Of a stretch of DNA of 64,000 bases, positions 25,607-35,915 are shown piece after piece; positions within the stretch are counted from its first letter, which is position 1, and each line of letters opens with the position of its first letter. The notes below the pieces were generated by a model. That model was not told the origin of the DNA. It ran no database searches and saw nothing but the letters and a program-made list of their open reading frames with translations. This DNA is from Flaccisagitta enflata (taxonomy: Eukaryota; Chaetognatha; Sagittoidea; Aphragmophora), in assembly GCA_965153355.1 (NCBI GenBank), contig OZ231127.1:96906001-96970000 (forward strand), read 5' to 3'. The position numbers and the translations under genes are program-made.

Positions 25607-25838
25607 TTAATCACACTCAATTCCGACATCTTCGTGATGACCACAATTGTGGTTGCCCCAAGGTAAGTGTGTGCACCTGAAGATGGTTGTTTCGTGCCCT
25701 CCGCACTTAACATCATCCAACCAAATGATTTCGTCCTTAGGTCCCTGTCCCAGTCTATGTTCAGGGTAAAGTTTTCCACCGCTTCTTCCCAAAACCCGGC
25801 AGACGACTTTCGCCACCTTGATTGCCATCGCATTCGCA
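25607..25838 (-). CDS. Exon 5 (last): C-terminal half of the SRCR domain
   Basis: The acceptor is TTCACATTCACAG. The exon begins in phase 2, runs 76 codons and stops with TAA. It encodes residues 378-454. Family landmarks are VAKVVCRVLG, then IIWLDDVKCGGHE, FRC, PWGNHNCGHHEDVGIEC. These are the signature positions of SRCR domains: the WLDdV.C motif, the final C..HxxW.HNC.H.EDvG..C block, and five of six cysteines (391, 423, 433, 443, 453). The protein ends one residue after the last cysteine, so SRCR is the C-terminal domain, as in macrophage scavenger receptors and MARCO. Residues 378-386 before VAKVVC are an unusual addition, so the exact acceptor could lie a few codons further in. Confidence 0.82.
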
Positions 25839-25943
25839 CTGTGAATGTGAAAACAGAACCGCGTTCATCTATCAACCCATATTTGCCGTATTTTGCCGTG
25901 TTTTGCGTTTGTCATTCGGTAAGATGTGATGTCAATCAGTTTT

Positions 25944-26115
25944 TAGTCGCATGCTACACGACTCAACAACCCGCTTTGCCCGTCTGTCCGTCCATCCGTC
26001 CATTGGTCTGTCTGTCTGTCGGTCCGTCACGCTCTTACTTTTCTTTGATCAATTTTATCTTTTTAACTCATTTTAAGTCATTCTAAGTTATTTTCGGTCA
26101 TTTCAAGTCATTCTA
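25944..26115 (+). mobile_element. HHE element, subfamily A head, truncated
   Basis: The head AGTCGCATGCTACACGACTC AACAACCCGC is followed by a GTCCGTCC run and AAGTCATTCTAAGTCA repeats. The expected tail is absent; a GGGCAGCGG element begins about 80 bp later and may have split it. Confidence 0.6.
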
Positions 26116-26197
26116 TGTCATTCTAAGTCATTCTTTTATCTTTTTCATTTATGTCATTGTAATTTAATTGGGGTCATTCTCAGTCAATCTAAGTGCT

Positions 26198-26880
26198 TTT
26201 GGGCAGCGGCCCCGAAGGGGCCGATGACCTATGCTTTCACACATATGGGAAACTTTCTCCTTCTTCTCCTCCTTCTTCTCCTCCTTCTTCTTCTCCGTCC
26301 CCCCCTCAAGGCCTAAAACCTAGTCTCGAGGCCTAAATCCTAGTCTCGAGGCCTAAATCCTAGTCTCGAGGCCCAAATCCTAGTCTCGAGGCCCAAATCC
26401 TAGCCTTGAGACTCAAATCCCAGCCTGAAAGCTCAAATCCCAGCCTGGAGGCTCAAATCCCAGCCTGGAGGCTCAAATCCCAGCCTGGAGGCTCAAGTCC
26501 CAGCCTGGAGGCTAAAATCCCAGCCTGGAGGCTCAAATCTCAGCCTCCAGGCTCAAATCCCAGCCTCAAGGCTCAAACCCCAGCCTCAAAGTTCAAATCC
26601 CAGTCTCAAGGCTTAAATCCCAGTCTCCAGGCTCAAATCCCTGCCTCGAGGTTCAAATCCCAGCCTTGAGGCTCAAATCCCAGCTTTGGGGCTCAAATCC
26701 CAGCCTTGAGGCTCAAATCCCAGCCTTGAGGCTCTAATCCCAGCCTCCAGGCCCTAATTCCAGCCTTGAAGCTCAAATAAAAACAGCATAGGTCATCGGC
26801 CCCTTCGGGGCCGCTGCCCCTATAAACACCTCACACCCACATACACTGACATAGGGGCAACGGGTAGCGCTGACCATCTG
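26198..26880 (+). mobile_element. GGGCAGCGG-ended element with CAAATCCCAGCCTGGAGGCT core
   Basis: The head GGGCAGCGGCCCCGAAGGGG is followed by CCGATGACCTATGCTTTCAC. The core (26305-26775) is about 24 tandem units of 19-20 bp, CAAATCCCAGCCTGGAGGCT in consensus. The inverted end is ATAGGTCATCGGCCCCTTCG GGGCCGCTGCCC. The tail hairpin pairs GCCCCTAT with ATAGGGGC, then ACGGGTAGCGCTGACCATCT follows. The tail stem differs in sequence from other copies but keeps its pairing. Confidence 0.75.
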
Positions 26881-27000
26881 ATGCTTTTGCAACTATTTAG
26901 TCTTTTCAAGTCATTAAAAGGTAATTATAGGTAACTTTAGGTAATTATACAATTGCGAAATTAGGAAAATTTGTAAGTTTCGCACATTAATATAATATTA

Positions 27001-27291
27001 ATGAACAGAGATATTACACTGAGAGGTAGGGATGTGGAAGCGATTGACCGCTTCCAATTTAGAGGATGGGATAGCTACTATTTGAACTGTAAAATGGAAG
27101 CGGAAGCGGAAGTGGAAGCGGTGGAAGCAGCAATCTTATCGACCGCTGCCACATCCTTAGCGAAACTTTTGGCTGCTTGCGAGCATGAGTTTCTAACTAG
27201 TTTATCGGGAAAAAAGTCGAAGTCAGTCTCAACGGATTGCGTAGAAAATTCGGAAACCCGTTTTTTGTCACGTTTTGCTATTCCCCAATAG
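27001..27291 (+). other. Open frame of 96 codons, probably repeat-derived
   Basis: The frame is protein-like (EAEAEVEAVEAAILSTAATS) and includes a stretch, GGGAAAAAAGTCGAAGTCAG, that is also found at 37918 and 38575 in dispersed repeats. It lies in the last intron of the minus-strand gene on the opposite strand. I cannot assign a function and think it more likely noncoding. Confidence 0.2.
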
Positions 27292-27354
27292 CATCAAAGA
27301 CACTATAGTTACGATTTTTGCATATTTCGACTTAGTTTCTGGTCGTTACGTTCT

Positions 27355-27516
27355 ATTTAAAGCTATATAAAGCTAAAAAATGCTATCAAATGCTATCTAA
27401 AGCTATTTTCAACTATTTGAAGCTATTTGAAGCTAACCAAAGCTATTTAAAGCTAGTTAATAAACCTAAAACGAAATGTCTGTCTGTCTGTCTGTCTGTC
27501 TCTCTGTCTGTCTGTC
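27355..27516. repeat. AAAGCTATTT tandem repeat and (GTCT)n
   Basis: AGCTATTTAA-type units of about 10 bp to 27460, then GTCTGTCT to 27516. Confidence 0.85.
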
Positions 27517-27689
27517 TCACTGAATCTCTGTAGTTATCTCTCTATGAGAGGATGAGACCAGAACCGAGAGAATCATTTCAGCATTTATGTTATGTCGATG
27601 TTTTTGAATCTCATGTTAAGCATGTCGGGGAATGATTGATCATTTTCAAACTTTGGTCATTTTCTATCAAAACATTCTTGATAAAAGGA

Positions 27690-29807
27690 ATATAGAAATG
27701 CTAATATGTCAAAATTTTAAAGAATAAATGATTGAAGTATATGAAACAAGAATTTAAATATAAAACCTTAAATATTAAAGGTTAAAAAAAGAGGAAAAAG
27801 TAAAAAGAGTAAAATGAAAAATGAAAAATGAAAAATGAAAAATAAAAAAATGAAAAATGAAAAATGAAAAATGAAAAATGAAAAATGAAAAATGAAAAAT
27901 GAAAAATAAAAAGTGAAAAGTAAAAAGTAAAAAGTAAAAAGTAAAAAGTAAAAAGTAAATAGTAAAAAGTAAAAAGTAAAAAGTAAAAAGTAAAAAGTGA
28001 AAAAGAAAAGTGAAAAATAAAAGATGAAAAATGAACAATGAAAAATAAAAAATCAAAAAAATCAATATTAATAGTGAATATTTTGTATGACATCTTTTTT
28101 TTAACTTTAGTCTTTTTTTTCAAATGATCACAAAAAATCCATAATGAGTAAAAAAGATGAACCAAAAAGTGACAGCAATAATAATGCCTCAAATAACGCC
28201 ATATAGACGCCAAAATGGCGTTACGTTGCCATGGAGAATACCGGAAATGGCGTTACTACAGAAGTCGTTATGCAATGGGTCAGTCTTCGACTTTTTGACA
28301 TATTCTAGTGAAACAGGGTTTTCATTTTCTTATGAGGAAGTTGGGAATCTCCACCGAGCGATTGCACCCTCGGACGAAATTGATAGAGTTGGTAAATTTG
28401 ATTATTCTCTTTCATTTGGTGCCAAGCAGAATGCTCTACAACAAATATATTTGCGTTATGATTTTTAGTCGCGTGCACGCGACTCTACAACCCGCTCCGT
28501 CGGTCCGTCGGTCGGTCGGTCGGTCCGTCCGTAACACTTTGCTTTTTTTCGTCTTTTTGGGTCGTCTGGAGTTATTTTGAGTCATTTTTTTGTTGTTTTT
28601 GGGAATTATTGGTTGCTTTTAGTCATTTTTGGTTATTTTTTGTCAGTTTTGGTCATTTTGGTCATTTTGGTCATTTTGGTCATTTTTGGTCATTTTTGGT
28701 CATTTTTGATCATTTTTGATTATTTTTGATTATTTTTGGTCATTTTTGGTCATTTTTGGTCATTTTTGGTCATTCTTGGTCATTTTTGGTCATTTTTGGT
28801 CATTTTGGTCATTTTGGTCATTTTGGTCATTTTGGTCATTTTGGTCATTTTTGACCATTTTTGGTCATTTTTGGTCATTTTTGGTCATTTTTGGTCATTT
28901 TTGGTCATTTTGGTCATTTTGGTCATTTTGGTCATTTTTGGTCATTTTTGGTCATTTTTGGTCATTTTAGGTCATTTGGGTCATTTTTGGTCATTTTGAT
29001 CATTTTTGTTCATTTTTGGTCATTTTTGGTCAATTTTGGTTATTTTTGGTCATTTTGGTCATTTTGGTCATTTTGGTCATTTTTGATCATTTTTGGTCAT
29101 TTTTGGTCATTTTTGGTCATTTTTGGTTGTTTTCGGTTGTTTTTGGTCATTTTGGTCATTTTTGGTCATCTTTGGTCATCTTTGGTCATAAAGTCTGCTG
29201 GTTAAAGTCTGCTGGGTAAAGTCTGATGGTTAAAGTCTGCTGGTTTAAATCTGCTGGTTTAAGTCTGCTGGTTTAAGTCTAATGGGTAAAGTCTGCTGGT
29301 TAAAGTCTGCTGGTTTAAATCTGCTGGTTTAAGTCTGCTTGTCTAATGGTTTAAGTCTGCTGGTTTAAGTCTGCTGGTTAAAATGATATTAAAGATGAGT
29401 ATGGTTTAAGTCTGGTTTAAGTCTGGTTGAAGTCTGGTTTAAGCATGGTTTAAGTCTGGTTAAGTCTGGTTTAAGTCTGGTTTAAGAATGATTTATGTCT
29501 GGTTTAGGTCTGGTTTAAGCATGGTTTAAGTCTGGTTAAGTCTGGTTTAAGTCTGGTTTAAGTCTGATTTATGTCTGGTTTAGGTCTGGGTTAGGTCTGG
29601 TTTAGGTCTGGTGTATGTCTGGTTTTTGTCTGGTTTATGAAAAGTGGAACAATATCCCTCACTTTACCTAAACTGAAATAAATGGAAGAGAGCCTTGTGA
29701 ACCCTCACTGACTAGTTAATACGCGCACCACTCCTAGTTTTCCATAAAACAGAATCTGAAAAACATCCCTTCTCAATCTAACCCAAAAGCAAACTGCTTA
29801 CCAAAAG
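27690..29807. repeat. Tandem segmental duplication, copy 1
   Basis: The first of two head-to-tail copies, about 2.1 kb. It contains AAATGAAAAATG and AAAAGTAAAAAG arrays (27790-28060), a unique block with an open frame (28157-28468), an HHE head (28468-28485, AGTCGCGTGCACGCGACT), TTTTGGTCATT arrays (28590-29190) and GTCTGCTGGTTTAA/GTCTGGTTTAA arrays (29195-29640). It ends ACCCAAAAGCAAACTGCTTA. It lies in the last intron of the SRCR gene. Confidence 0.92.
28157..28468 (+). other. Conserved open frame in a dispersed repeat
   Basis: A frame of 103 codons containing VFDFLTYSSETGFSFSYEEV and KFDYSLSFGAKQNALQQIYL. The same frame is at 30258-30569 (one substitution), at 38534-38773 (diverged but open) and at about 37930-38110 (stop codon). 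I recognise no family. It lies in an intron on the strand opposite to the host gene, so it may be only a slowly decaying repeat. Confidence 0.25.
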
Positions 29808-31781
29808 AAATATAGAAATGCTAATAAGTCAAAATTTTAAAGAATAAATGATTGAAGTATATGAAACGAGAATTTAAATATGAAACCTTAAATATTAAAG
29901 GTTAAAAAAAGAGGAAAAAGTAAAAAGAGTAAAATGAAAAATGAAAAATGAAAAATGAAAAATAAAAAAAAAATGAAAAATGAAAAATGAAAAATGAAAA
30001 ATGAAAAATGAAAAATGAAAAATAAAAAGTGAAAAGTAAAAAGTAAAAAGTAAAAAGTAAAAAGTAAAAAGTAAAAAGTAAAAAGTAAAAAGTAAAAAGT
30101 GAAAAAGAAAAGTGAAAAATAAAAGATGAAAAATGAACAATGAAAAATAAAAAATCAAAAAAATCAATATTAATAGTGAATATATTGTAAAATATTTTTT
30201 TTTATCTTTAGTCTTTTTTTTCAAATGATCACAAAAAATCCATAATGAGTAAAAAAGATGGAGCAAAAAGTGACAGCAATAATAATGCCTCAAATAACGC
30301 CATATAGACGCCAAAATGGCGTTACGTTGCCATGGAGAATACCGGAAATGGCGTTACTACAGAAGTCGTTATGCAATGGGTCAGTCTTCGACTTTTTGAC
30401 ATATTCTAGTGAAACAGGGTTTTCATTTTCTTATGAGGAAGTTGGGAATCTCCACCGAGCGATTGCACCCTCGGACGAAATTGATAGAGTTGGTAAATTT
30501 GATTATTCTCTTTCATTTGGTGCCAAGCAGAATGCTCTACAACAAATATATTTGCGTTATGATTTTTAGTCGCGTGCACGCGACTCTACAACCCGCTCCG
30601 TCGGTCCGTCGGTCGGTCGGTCGGTCCGTCCGTAACACTTTGCTTTTTTTCGTCTTTTTGGGTCGTCTGGAGTTATTTTGAGTCATTTTTTTGTTGTTTT
30701 TGGGAATTATTGGTCGCTTTTAGTCATTTTTGGTTATTTTTTGTCAGTTTTGGTCATTTTGGTCATTTTGGTCATTTTGGTCATTTTTGTCATTTTTGGT
30801 CATTTTTGATTATTTTTGATTATTTTTGGTCATTTTTGGTCATTTTTGGTCATTTTTGGTCATTTTTGGTCATTTTTGGTCATTTTGGTCATTTTGGTCA
30901 TTTTTGGTCATTTTTGGTCATTTTTGGTCATTTTAGGTCATTTTGGTCATTTTTGGTCATTTTGGTCATTTTGATCATTTTTGTTCATTTTTGGTCATTT
31001 TTGGTCAATTTTGGTTATTTTTGGTCATTTTGGTCATTTTGGTCATTTTGGTCATTTTTGATCATTTTTGGTCATTTTTGGTCATTTTTGGTCATTTTTG
31101 GTTGTTTTCGGTTGTTTTTGGTCATTTTGGTCATTTTTGGTCATCTTTGGTCATCTTTGGTCATAAAGTCTGCTGGTTAAAGTCTGCTGGGTAAAGTCTG
31201 ATGGTTAAAGTCTGCTGGTTTAAATCTGCTGGTTTAAGTCTGCTGGTTTAAATCTAATGGGTAAAGTCTGCTGGTTAAAGTCTGCTGGTTTAAATCTGCT
31301 GGTTTAAGTCTGCTCGTCTAATGGTTTAAGTCTGCTGGTTTAAGTCTGCTGGTTAAAATGATATTAAAGATGAGTATGGTTTAAGTCTGGTTTAAGTCTG
31401 GTTGAAGTCTGGTTTAAGCATGGTTTAAGTCTGGTTAAGTCTGGTTTAAGTCTGGTTTAAGAATGATTTATGTCTGGTTTAGGTCTGGTTTAAGCATGGT
31501 TTAAGTCTGGTTAAGTCTGGTTTAAGTCTGGTTTAAGTCTGATTTATGTCTGGTTTAGGTCTGGGTTAGGTCTGGTTTAGGTCTGGTGTATGTCTGGTTT
31601 TTGTCTGGTTTATGAAAAGTGGAACAATATCCCTCACTTTACCTAAACTGAAATAAATGGAAGAGAGCCTTGTGAACCCTCACTGACTAGTTAATACGCG
31701 CACCACTCCTAGTTTTCCATAAAACAGAATCTGAAAAACATCCCTTCTCAATCTAACCCAAAAGCAAACTGCTTACCAAAA
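29808..31781. repeat. Tandem segmental duplication, copy 2
   Basis: The same blocks in the same order as 27690-29807, near-identical outside simple repeats. The open frame (30258-30569) differs from copy 1 by a single residue (Asn2 to Glu2). The copy is about 140 bp shorter because the GTCATT array has fewer units. The junction is clean at ...CTTACCAAAAG / AAATATAGAAATGC. Confidence 0.92.
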
Positions 31782-32425
31782 GTAGTTAGGGCAATGATTG
31801 TTACTTTTAAACCAAAATTCAACAAATCACCCGAGGGTAACATTGTTAAGAAACCATACCCTTATGTTTGATTTAGGTCTGATTTAGGTCTTATTTTGGT
31901 CTGGTTTGGGTCTGGTTTTGGTTTGGTTTCATTCTGGTTTGAGTCTGGTTTGAGTCTGGTTTGAGTCTGGTTTGAGTCGGGTTTGAGTCTGGTTTGATTC
32001 TGGTTTGAGCCTGGTTTTAGCCTGGTTTGAGCCTGGTTTGAGCCTGGTTTGAGCCTGGTTTAAGTCTGGTTTAAGTCTGGTTTGAGTCTGGTTTGAGTCT
32101 GGTTTGAGTCTGGTTTGAGTCTGGATTGAGTCTGGTTTGAGTCTGGTTTGAGTCTGGCTTAAATCTGGTTTATGTCTGGTTTATGTCTGGTTTATGTCTG
32201 ATTTAGGTCTGTTTTTGGTCTCGTTTAATAATGGTTTGAGTCTGGTTTGAGTCTGGTTTGAGTCTGGTTTGAGTCTGGTTTGAGTCTGGTTTGAGTCTGG
32301 TTTGAGTCTGGTTTGGGTCTGTTTTGGGTTGCGTTTAAGTCTGATTTTCGATAAAAAGATACAATAAGGAGTCAGGTCAGTTCAGTTATTTTTGTCCTGC
32401 ACGCGACTTATAGGTGTTGGCCTTG
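30568..32425 (+). mobile_element. Giant HHE element inflated by internal satellites
   Basis: The head is at about 30568-30585 (AGTCGCGTGCACGCGACT, then CTACAACCCGCTCCG and GTCGGTCG). A matching tail GCACGCGACTTATAGGTGTT GGCCTTGTT sits 1.8 kb away at 32398-32425. The same tail closes the 357-bp copy at 57903-58259. Between the ends lie TTTTGGTCATT, GTCTGCTGGTTTAA and GTCTGGTTTGA arrays (the last at 31870-32345). I infer one element whose core expanded; two independent fragments are the alternative. Confidence 0.5.
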
Positions 32426-32499
32426 TTGAAAGATTTCTTCACAAAAAATTCAAATTGAATTTTTTTTATTTTTTATGATTTTAAGTCGGATCAATAAAG

Positions 32500-32960
32500 G
32501 AGTGTATTTATGCTTGTTTGAGCATGCAAATACAAGAAAACATTTTTATGAGCATAGCTGCTCATCTGTGAGGGTGTTTTTGAGTGTACTAGCTCACTTA
32601 GCTCCATCTTTTTTTCTGATTTCAAATCCAATAAATGAATAAATGTTTTGATACATGTTAAAGCAAGCAGATACAAAAAAAAAAAAAAAGTCAGTGAGCT
32701 TAGCTGCTCATTTGTGATGGTGTTTTGAAGTATTTTAGCTCACTTAGCTCATTAAGCTCAGTCTTTTTTTTTCCTGATTCTTAATGAGATAAATAAATGT
32801 TTTGATATGAGCATGCAAATACAAGACAGCATATCAATGAGCATAGCTAGTTGTCTGGTTGAGTGATTTTGAGCATTTTAGCTCATCCAGCTCATTTGGC
32901 TAAGTCATATTTTTCTCTGATTTTTAGTGTAATCAATACATACAATTGCTCTTGGCTTGA
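32500..32960. repeat. About 145-bp tandem repeat 'AGCATGCAAATACAAGAAAG'
   Basis: Three units with GAGCATGCAAATACAAGA, GCTGCTCATCTGTGAGGGTG, TTTAGCTCACTTAGCTCA and CAATAAATGAATAAATGTTT. Homologous units recur at 38200-38520 and 38870-39300. Confidence 0.85.
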
Positions 32961-33021
32961 TCCAAGAAATAAAAAGATTTGCAGTGATTGAAAACAAAAG
33001 CTTGGTGAAAAGTGATCAATC

Positions 33022-33537
33022 AGTCAGTGGACAAAAGAAATAGGTAGGGAACTCACTCTGTTGGCTTTGATCTTACCCACTGATTATGAACACAGTTCTA
33101 TAAACTATAACTGGTTGTTGAAATTACAGCTGGCTATTAAGTTACAAAGTTGGCAAAAATCCAACTTTCACCAAATAGAATGAGACCAGCAGATTTATAA
33201 TCCTTATGAAATTCTGAGAAGTTTGATATGTCACAACATATACTTTTTTATGAAAATAAAAAAAATTATCAATGTTTAATATAGTTAAAATGCAATGTTA
33301 AAAAAATATTTCTTAAAAAAAGTGTGACATGTCAAACTTCTCAGAATTTCATCAGCATTATGAATATGATAGTCACATTCTTTTTCATTTAGCTTTGATT
33401 TTTGCCAACTTTGTAGCATAACAACCAGCTGTAATTTTTACAACCAGTTGTTGTTTACAGCATTCTGTTTGATAACAGTAGGTTGGATCAAAGCCAACAG
33501 AGTGAGCTCTCTACCTATTTTGTTTTGTCCACTGACT
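33022..33537. mobile_element. Foldback MITE with long arms
   Basis: The ends AGTCAGTGGACAAAAGAAAT and its inverse TTTTGTTTTGTCCACTGACT continue inward as inverted arms of roughly 200 bp (ACTCACTCTGTTGGCTTTGA and TCAAAGCCAACAGAGTGAGC; AATTCTGAGAAGTTTGA and TCAAACTTCTCAGAATTTC). There is no coding capacity. The target duplication is not clear. Confidence 0.75.
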
Positions 33538-33539
33538 AT

Positions 33540-34500
33540 ATAAGACGGTTGATTTTTGAAGGTAGAAATTAGTGTTTCAAACCAGTTTTTGCATTATTAG
33601 TTGAACAAGTAAAGAACTACAAATACTTTTCTTGGGCAAATTGTCTCTAGGGACACTTGGTGTGTACATCTTTGTCATAAGCTGACCTCATAGGTCCCTT
33701 TAGATATGCAAATTACATAAATAAGGCAAGAAAATCAAGGTTTTTATAAAATTTTGCTTACATTTTTTTTCTTTTTCTGTGGTTGAAATTCTAAGACTCG
33801 TAAATGCAGCCGAATTTTGCATTTTCAAAAACATAGTTCTCTCTGTAATCAAATTTGGAAGAGAACTATGTTTTTCATTTTTACATTTTTTCATTTTCTA
33901 TGTAAATTTAGAAATTCAACCCTCCCCTGTCAGTTAACAAAAATGAAATTTTCAGAAACTTGCAGTAACTTTTCTTTATTAATCTTGACCATATCAAATT
34001 GATTTTTGTATTAGAACGTGAATCATACAAAATATTACTAAGATCAATCTTTTTCATTGATTTTTTTTTATGCAATTATTCAATTTTAGTTAGGTTCATA
34101 TTTCTATTATGACCCTCATTGAAACAAAAATTGTTGTCTTCGGAGGCTCGCCGTCATAAGTTGCTTGCGAGACTTACCTAATTTCTTAATTGCCTATAGT
34201 TACCTATAATTATCTACAACTACATATCAACCTATGAACCTATAACCTATGAAATGATGAAAATAACTAGAAATATCTCAAAATGTCCTAAAATGACCTT
34301 AAATTACTAGAAATGACTTAGAATGATCGAGAAAGACTAAGAATGACCCTAGATGACCCAAGATGACTAAGAACCATGAAGAATGGCCAAGAATGACCTT
34401 GATTGATGTAATAGACAAAATGTTTCATTATGACAAAAGTGACTAAAAATGACTTAAAATGACTTAGAATGACTTAAAGAAACAAAATTGATAAAAAAAG
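33540..34500. other. Intron sequence, mostly featureless
   Basis: AT-rich DNA within the last intron of the SRCR gene. AAATGACTTAGAATGACC-like 10-bp repeats lie at 34255-34480. Confidence 0.5.
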
Positions 34501-34501
34501 T

Positions 34502-34671
34502 AACAAGGCCGGATACACGGCCAATACCAGTAGCGGACGGGTGGGCAGAGGCGGAAATGCGTGTTTTCCCACTTTTCAACTCGAGCGTGACGGACCCACC
34601 AACCGACCAACCGGCCAACCAACCAATGGATGGACGGACAAAGCCTCTTATAGAGTCGCTAGTCCGCGACT
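34502..34671 (-). mobile_element. HHE element, subfamily B
   Basis: The minus-strand head at 34671-34654 is AGTCGCGGACTAGCGACTCT, then ATAAGAGGCTTTGTCCGTCC. The body contains CCACTTTTCAACTCGAGCGT in reverse. The tail GTCCGCTACTGGTATTGGCC ends GTATCCGGCCTTGTT. The tail differs by one base from the reverse complement of the head start AGTCGCGGAC. Confidence 0.75.
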
Positions 34672-34999
34672 GAAAATGTGACAAACCGACAGACCAACGG
34701 ACGGACAGACAAAAATTTTAAGGAAAAACAAATTTCAGGTCTTTGAACAGAAGCCATTTGAGATTGATGACCCTTTATAAAGCATTTTTTTATGGGCCAG
34801 AAAAGTACCATTTTGATAAATCAAGTGGTGGAAAACACGTTTGTAGACCCTATTATTTGCTGAAGCCATTGGCCATTGGTAGTAAAATGATTGGGCAGCT
34901 TTGCTAGTGCATTTTTTGGTAAAAAATTTTGATCAGGCCTATTTCCAGGTATGGCTTCTCTTGAGTTTACCACATTTTCGCTTCTTGTACTGTATATAC

Positions 35000-35132
35000 C
35001 TTGAGCCGTCAGAACGCAGGTTTCCCTGAACCGTATCATCACAGACTGAACCCCAAACGCCGTTGTAAAGAACTTGCAGTCGCCCTTTTTTCGTCATCAC
35101 GTTTCCCGATTCGTTCACAAGACGAAAAGTCC
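35000..35132 (-). CDS. Exon 4: N-terminal half of the SRCR domain
   Basis: The acceptor is TCTGTTTTGCAG and the donor CTCAAG|GTATAT. Phase is 1 in and 2 out, 133 nt. It encodes residues 334-377. Landmarks: TFRLVNESG at the domain start, GRLQVLYNGVWGSVCDD in the position where SRCR domains have GR.EV...G.WGTVCDD, and the first cysteine (364). The protein then has about 14 more residues before the next cysteine than vertebrate class A scavenger receptor domains. That is either a real loop insertion or a sign that the splice junction is slightly different: a phase-0 pair, ACG|GTTCAG with an acceptor at ATCAAG|GTGGCG, would shorten it. Confidence 0.8.
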
Positions 35133-35440
35133 CTGCAAAACAGAGGTTTTATCTTAAGCACAATGTTTTAGGATGTATGATGACACAATGTCATCAGCTA
35201 GGGGTTTTAACATGCTCATCAATATGGTATTTTTTTCCAAACATAGTCAAACCCTGCATGATCATCTAATAAGAATAGAGTAAATCATATATCTAAATCT
35301 CTGAAATATGTCAAAAAGATCGAAGAATGACTTTCACATTTTCTAAAAAAAGAAAAGAAAAAAGCTTAAAAAAAAAAAACCCTACAAACCTACAAACCCT
35401 ACATAAAAAAACCTAAACAGTTAATGGGAGTTTATTTTAC
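35133..35440 (-). other. Intron 3 of the SRCR gene (308 bp)
   Basis: Bounded by GTAAAA at the exon 3 end and TTTTGCAG at the exon 4 start. AT-rich, with an A run. No other feature. Confidence 0.6.
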
Positions 35441-35530
35441 CAGCATGGATAACAAGATCTTTAACGCTGCTGATATTTTGCCGCAGTTCGCTGAAGCCAG
35501 ATCTCATTTTTTGACGCATGTTATTTAAAC
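35441..35530 (-). CDS. Exon 3: 30-codon helical linker
   Basis: The acceptor is CTTGCGCTCAG and the donor CATGCTG|GTAAAA. Phase is 1-1 and length exactly 90 nt, so the exon could be skipped without shifting the frame. The peptide is GLNNMRQKMRSGFSELRQNI followed by SSVKDLVIHA. Leu, Met, Phe, Leu, Ile, Val and Leu fall at 3- or 4-residue spacing with charged residues between, as expected for an amphipathic helix or short coiled coil. It continues the helical residues at the end of exon 2 (DLKNIMKLWENQMSDMNGLL). A coiled coil before a C-terminal SRCR domain would allow oligomers, as in class A scavenger receptors. That function is inferred. Confidence 0.7.
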
Positions 35531-35727
35531 CTGAGCGCAAGCAGAAAAGGCAAAAATATGAATTGTACCCTCCAGCGGATATTTAACAGTGTAAAAGCCT
35601 GAGATATAACCACAGGGCCTAAACCGCTCAACATATATCAGAACCAAGGAACAAGGCCGATTACAATAAGTAGTAAGCAGCGAACAACTGAACAAGGGCG
35701 GTATATAGGTGGACAGAGGCAGTAATT

Positions 35728-35872
35728 TTTTTTCCTTCTTTCCTTCCCTCCTTCCTTCCTTCCTTCCTTCTTTCCTTCCCTCCTTCCTTCCTTCCTTCCT
35801 TCCTTCCTTCCTTCCTTCCTTCCCTCCTTCCTTCCTTCCTTCCTTCCTTCCTTCCTTCCTTCCTTCCCTCTT
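35728..35872 (+). repeat. (TTCC)n microsatellite
   Basis: About 36 tetranucleotide units with a few TCCC variants. Confidence 0.97.
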
Positions 35873-35915
35873 TCAAGAATCGCTAATCATGCGACTAAGA
35901 ATGCCAAATCATTTA

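Noticed and set aside
28716-29205. Phe-Gly-His-Phe-Trp-Ser repeat protein
   Set aside because: It is a translation of TTTTTGGTCATT satellites and is open in several frames.
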